Below are positions 63,517-64,000 of a DNA stretch of 64,000 nt, in pieces (positions within the stretch are counted from its first letter, which is position 1; each line of letters starts with the position of its first letter). The stretch is from the NCBI GenBank assembly GCA_963662175.1, contig OY759223.1, positions 24,591,460 through 24,655,459 of the forward strand, read 5' to 3'. This stretch comes from Aradus depressus (taxonomy: Eukaryota; Arthropoda; Insecta; Hemiptera; Aradidae). The position numbers and the translations under genes are program-made. The notes beneath the pieces are model-generated. The model was not told where the DNA came from, did no database searches, and saw nothing but the letters and a program-made list of their open reading frames with translations.

Positions 63517-63912
63517 GCTACGATCCTTGTAGAACCTGGGCCTCCGCAACGATCTTCCGCCATTCTTCTCTATCCTCAGCCTGCCGTCTCCACATCGTTC
63601 TGAGATCGTCCTCCAGCCAACGTGAGCGGGGTCTATCTCTTCTTCTTTGTCCTCCCGGGTGTCCCTCCAGTATCCTCCTCGGCAATCTGTCTGGTTCCAT
63701 GCCCCAGCCATCGCAGCCGCCCCTGCTTCACTAAGGCCACCAGGTCCGGGCTCTTGTACAGGTCCCTCAGCTCCCTATTGGTCCGTATCCTCCATCTATC
63801 CCCTTCTGGAGTAAGGCCTTATATCTTCCCTCCTAGTCAGGACCCAGGTTTTACTCGCATATGTGACGACCGGTCTCGGGACTGTTTTATACTTCTCAGA
63901 GACAAGAAATGA
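63517..63912 (-). pseudogene. RTE-type LINE, reverse-transcriptase C-terminal region
   Basis: Minus strand from 63912: EKYKTVPRPVVTYASKTWVL, TRRED, a frame break, IRTNRELRDLYKSPDLVALV, KQGRLRWLGHG, another break, then MEPDRLPRRILEGHPGGQRR, RDRPRSRWLEDDLRTMWRRQ, AEDREEWRKIVAEAQ, stop at about 63518. (YKT.IRPVV.YGSETW), (RIRTN.EL..LY), (LRWLGH..RM) and (GRPR.RW.D.....A.DR..W) are the ordered blocks at the end of RTE-clade ORFs. GC-rich relative to surroundings, at least two frameshifts, 5' end truncated or beyond the window. Confidence 0.88.
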
Positions 63913-64000
63913 ACAGACGTTATAAACTTCTACTAAGACTAGTAGACAAAAGATCCAAACTAACTTTGACAACAAAACGACTTATATACAACTCAATACT
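63913..64000. other. Window edge, nothing recognised
   Basis: LINE similarity stops at about 63912; the last 88 bases are unclassified. Confidence 0.35.

Noticed and set aside
63474..63912. Plus-strand Ser/Pro-rich frames
   Set aside because: Shadows of the minus-strand RTE-type LINE coding sequence.

Overview
The window looks like a gene-poor, AT-rich stretch of an arthropod nuclear genome, probably an insect. The evidence is many mid-size dispersed repeats, eukaryotic tRNA-derived SINEs, LINE relics, and insertion families typical of insects: hAT, pogo/Tigger, Tc1/mariner, PIF/Harbinger, Helitron and Penelope-like elements. The best-supported SINE family ends in a short CCTAA repeat, the complement of the insect telomere motif TTAGG. 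Some relics resemble families I associate with Hemiptera, but that assignment is weak. I find no intact host protein-coding gene, no rRNA and no stand-alone tRNA. Nearly every longer open frame is chance or part of a mobile element.

Local names used below. SINE-A is a ~350-bp tRNA-derived SINE with about 30 copies, in two 3'-end subfamilies. SINE-B is a ~225-bp SINE with a tRNA-Leu-like head and a poly(A) tail. R1, R2, R4, R5, R6 and R8 are dispersed repeats with no coding content seen. R2 and R1 carry a hairpin motif that also lies downstream of a Penelope-like ORF, so they may be Penelope-derived ends.

Layout. 0-9 kb: minisatellite, SINE-A and SINE-B copies, a Penelope-like endonuclease relic (3.6 kb), a Tc1-like N-terminus (6.3 kb), and an R2 palindrome broken by a SINE-A and a hAT fragment (7.7-8.7 kb). 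9-17 kb: R5 repeats, SINE-A, and a decayed multi-frame gene split by a LINE with target-site duplications (12.1-13.6 kb). 17-26 kb: a pogo/Tigger element, a non-coding hAT element, a second Penelope-like relic, a LINE C-terminus, a SINE-B and a hAT element. 27-39 kb: a SINE-containing tandem array, a LINE cut by SINE-B, large palindromes, a SINE-A that appears to carry transduced 5' flank, and a hAT inside a tandem duplication. 40-48 kb: two Helitrons in opposite orientation, a CpG-rich coding relic of unknown origin, a SINE-A with a mariner-type MITE inside it, and a pogo element with an HTH ORF. 49-64 kb: more SINE-A copies, the second MITE copy, a PIF/Harbinger element with a MADF ORF inserted in a SINE-A tail, a third Penelope-like relic, an inverted LINE-end palindrome, a LINE carrying a DNA transposon, and an RTE-type LINE at the right edge.

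Nothing in the window works as a pathway. Its value is a readable insertion history: many elements keep exact target-site duplications, so nesting order, 5' truncation and a probable 5' transduction can be read directly.
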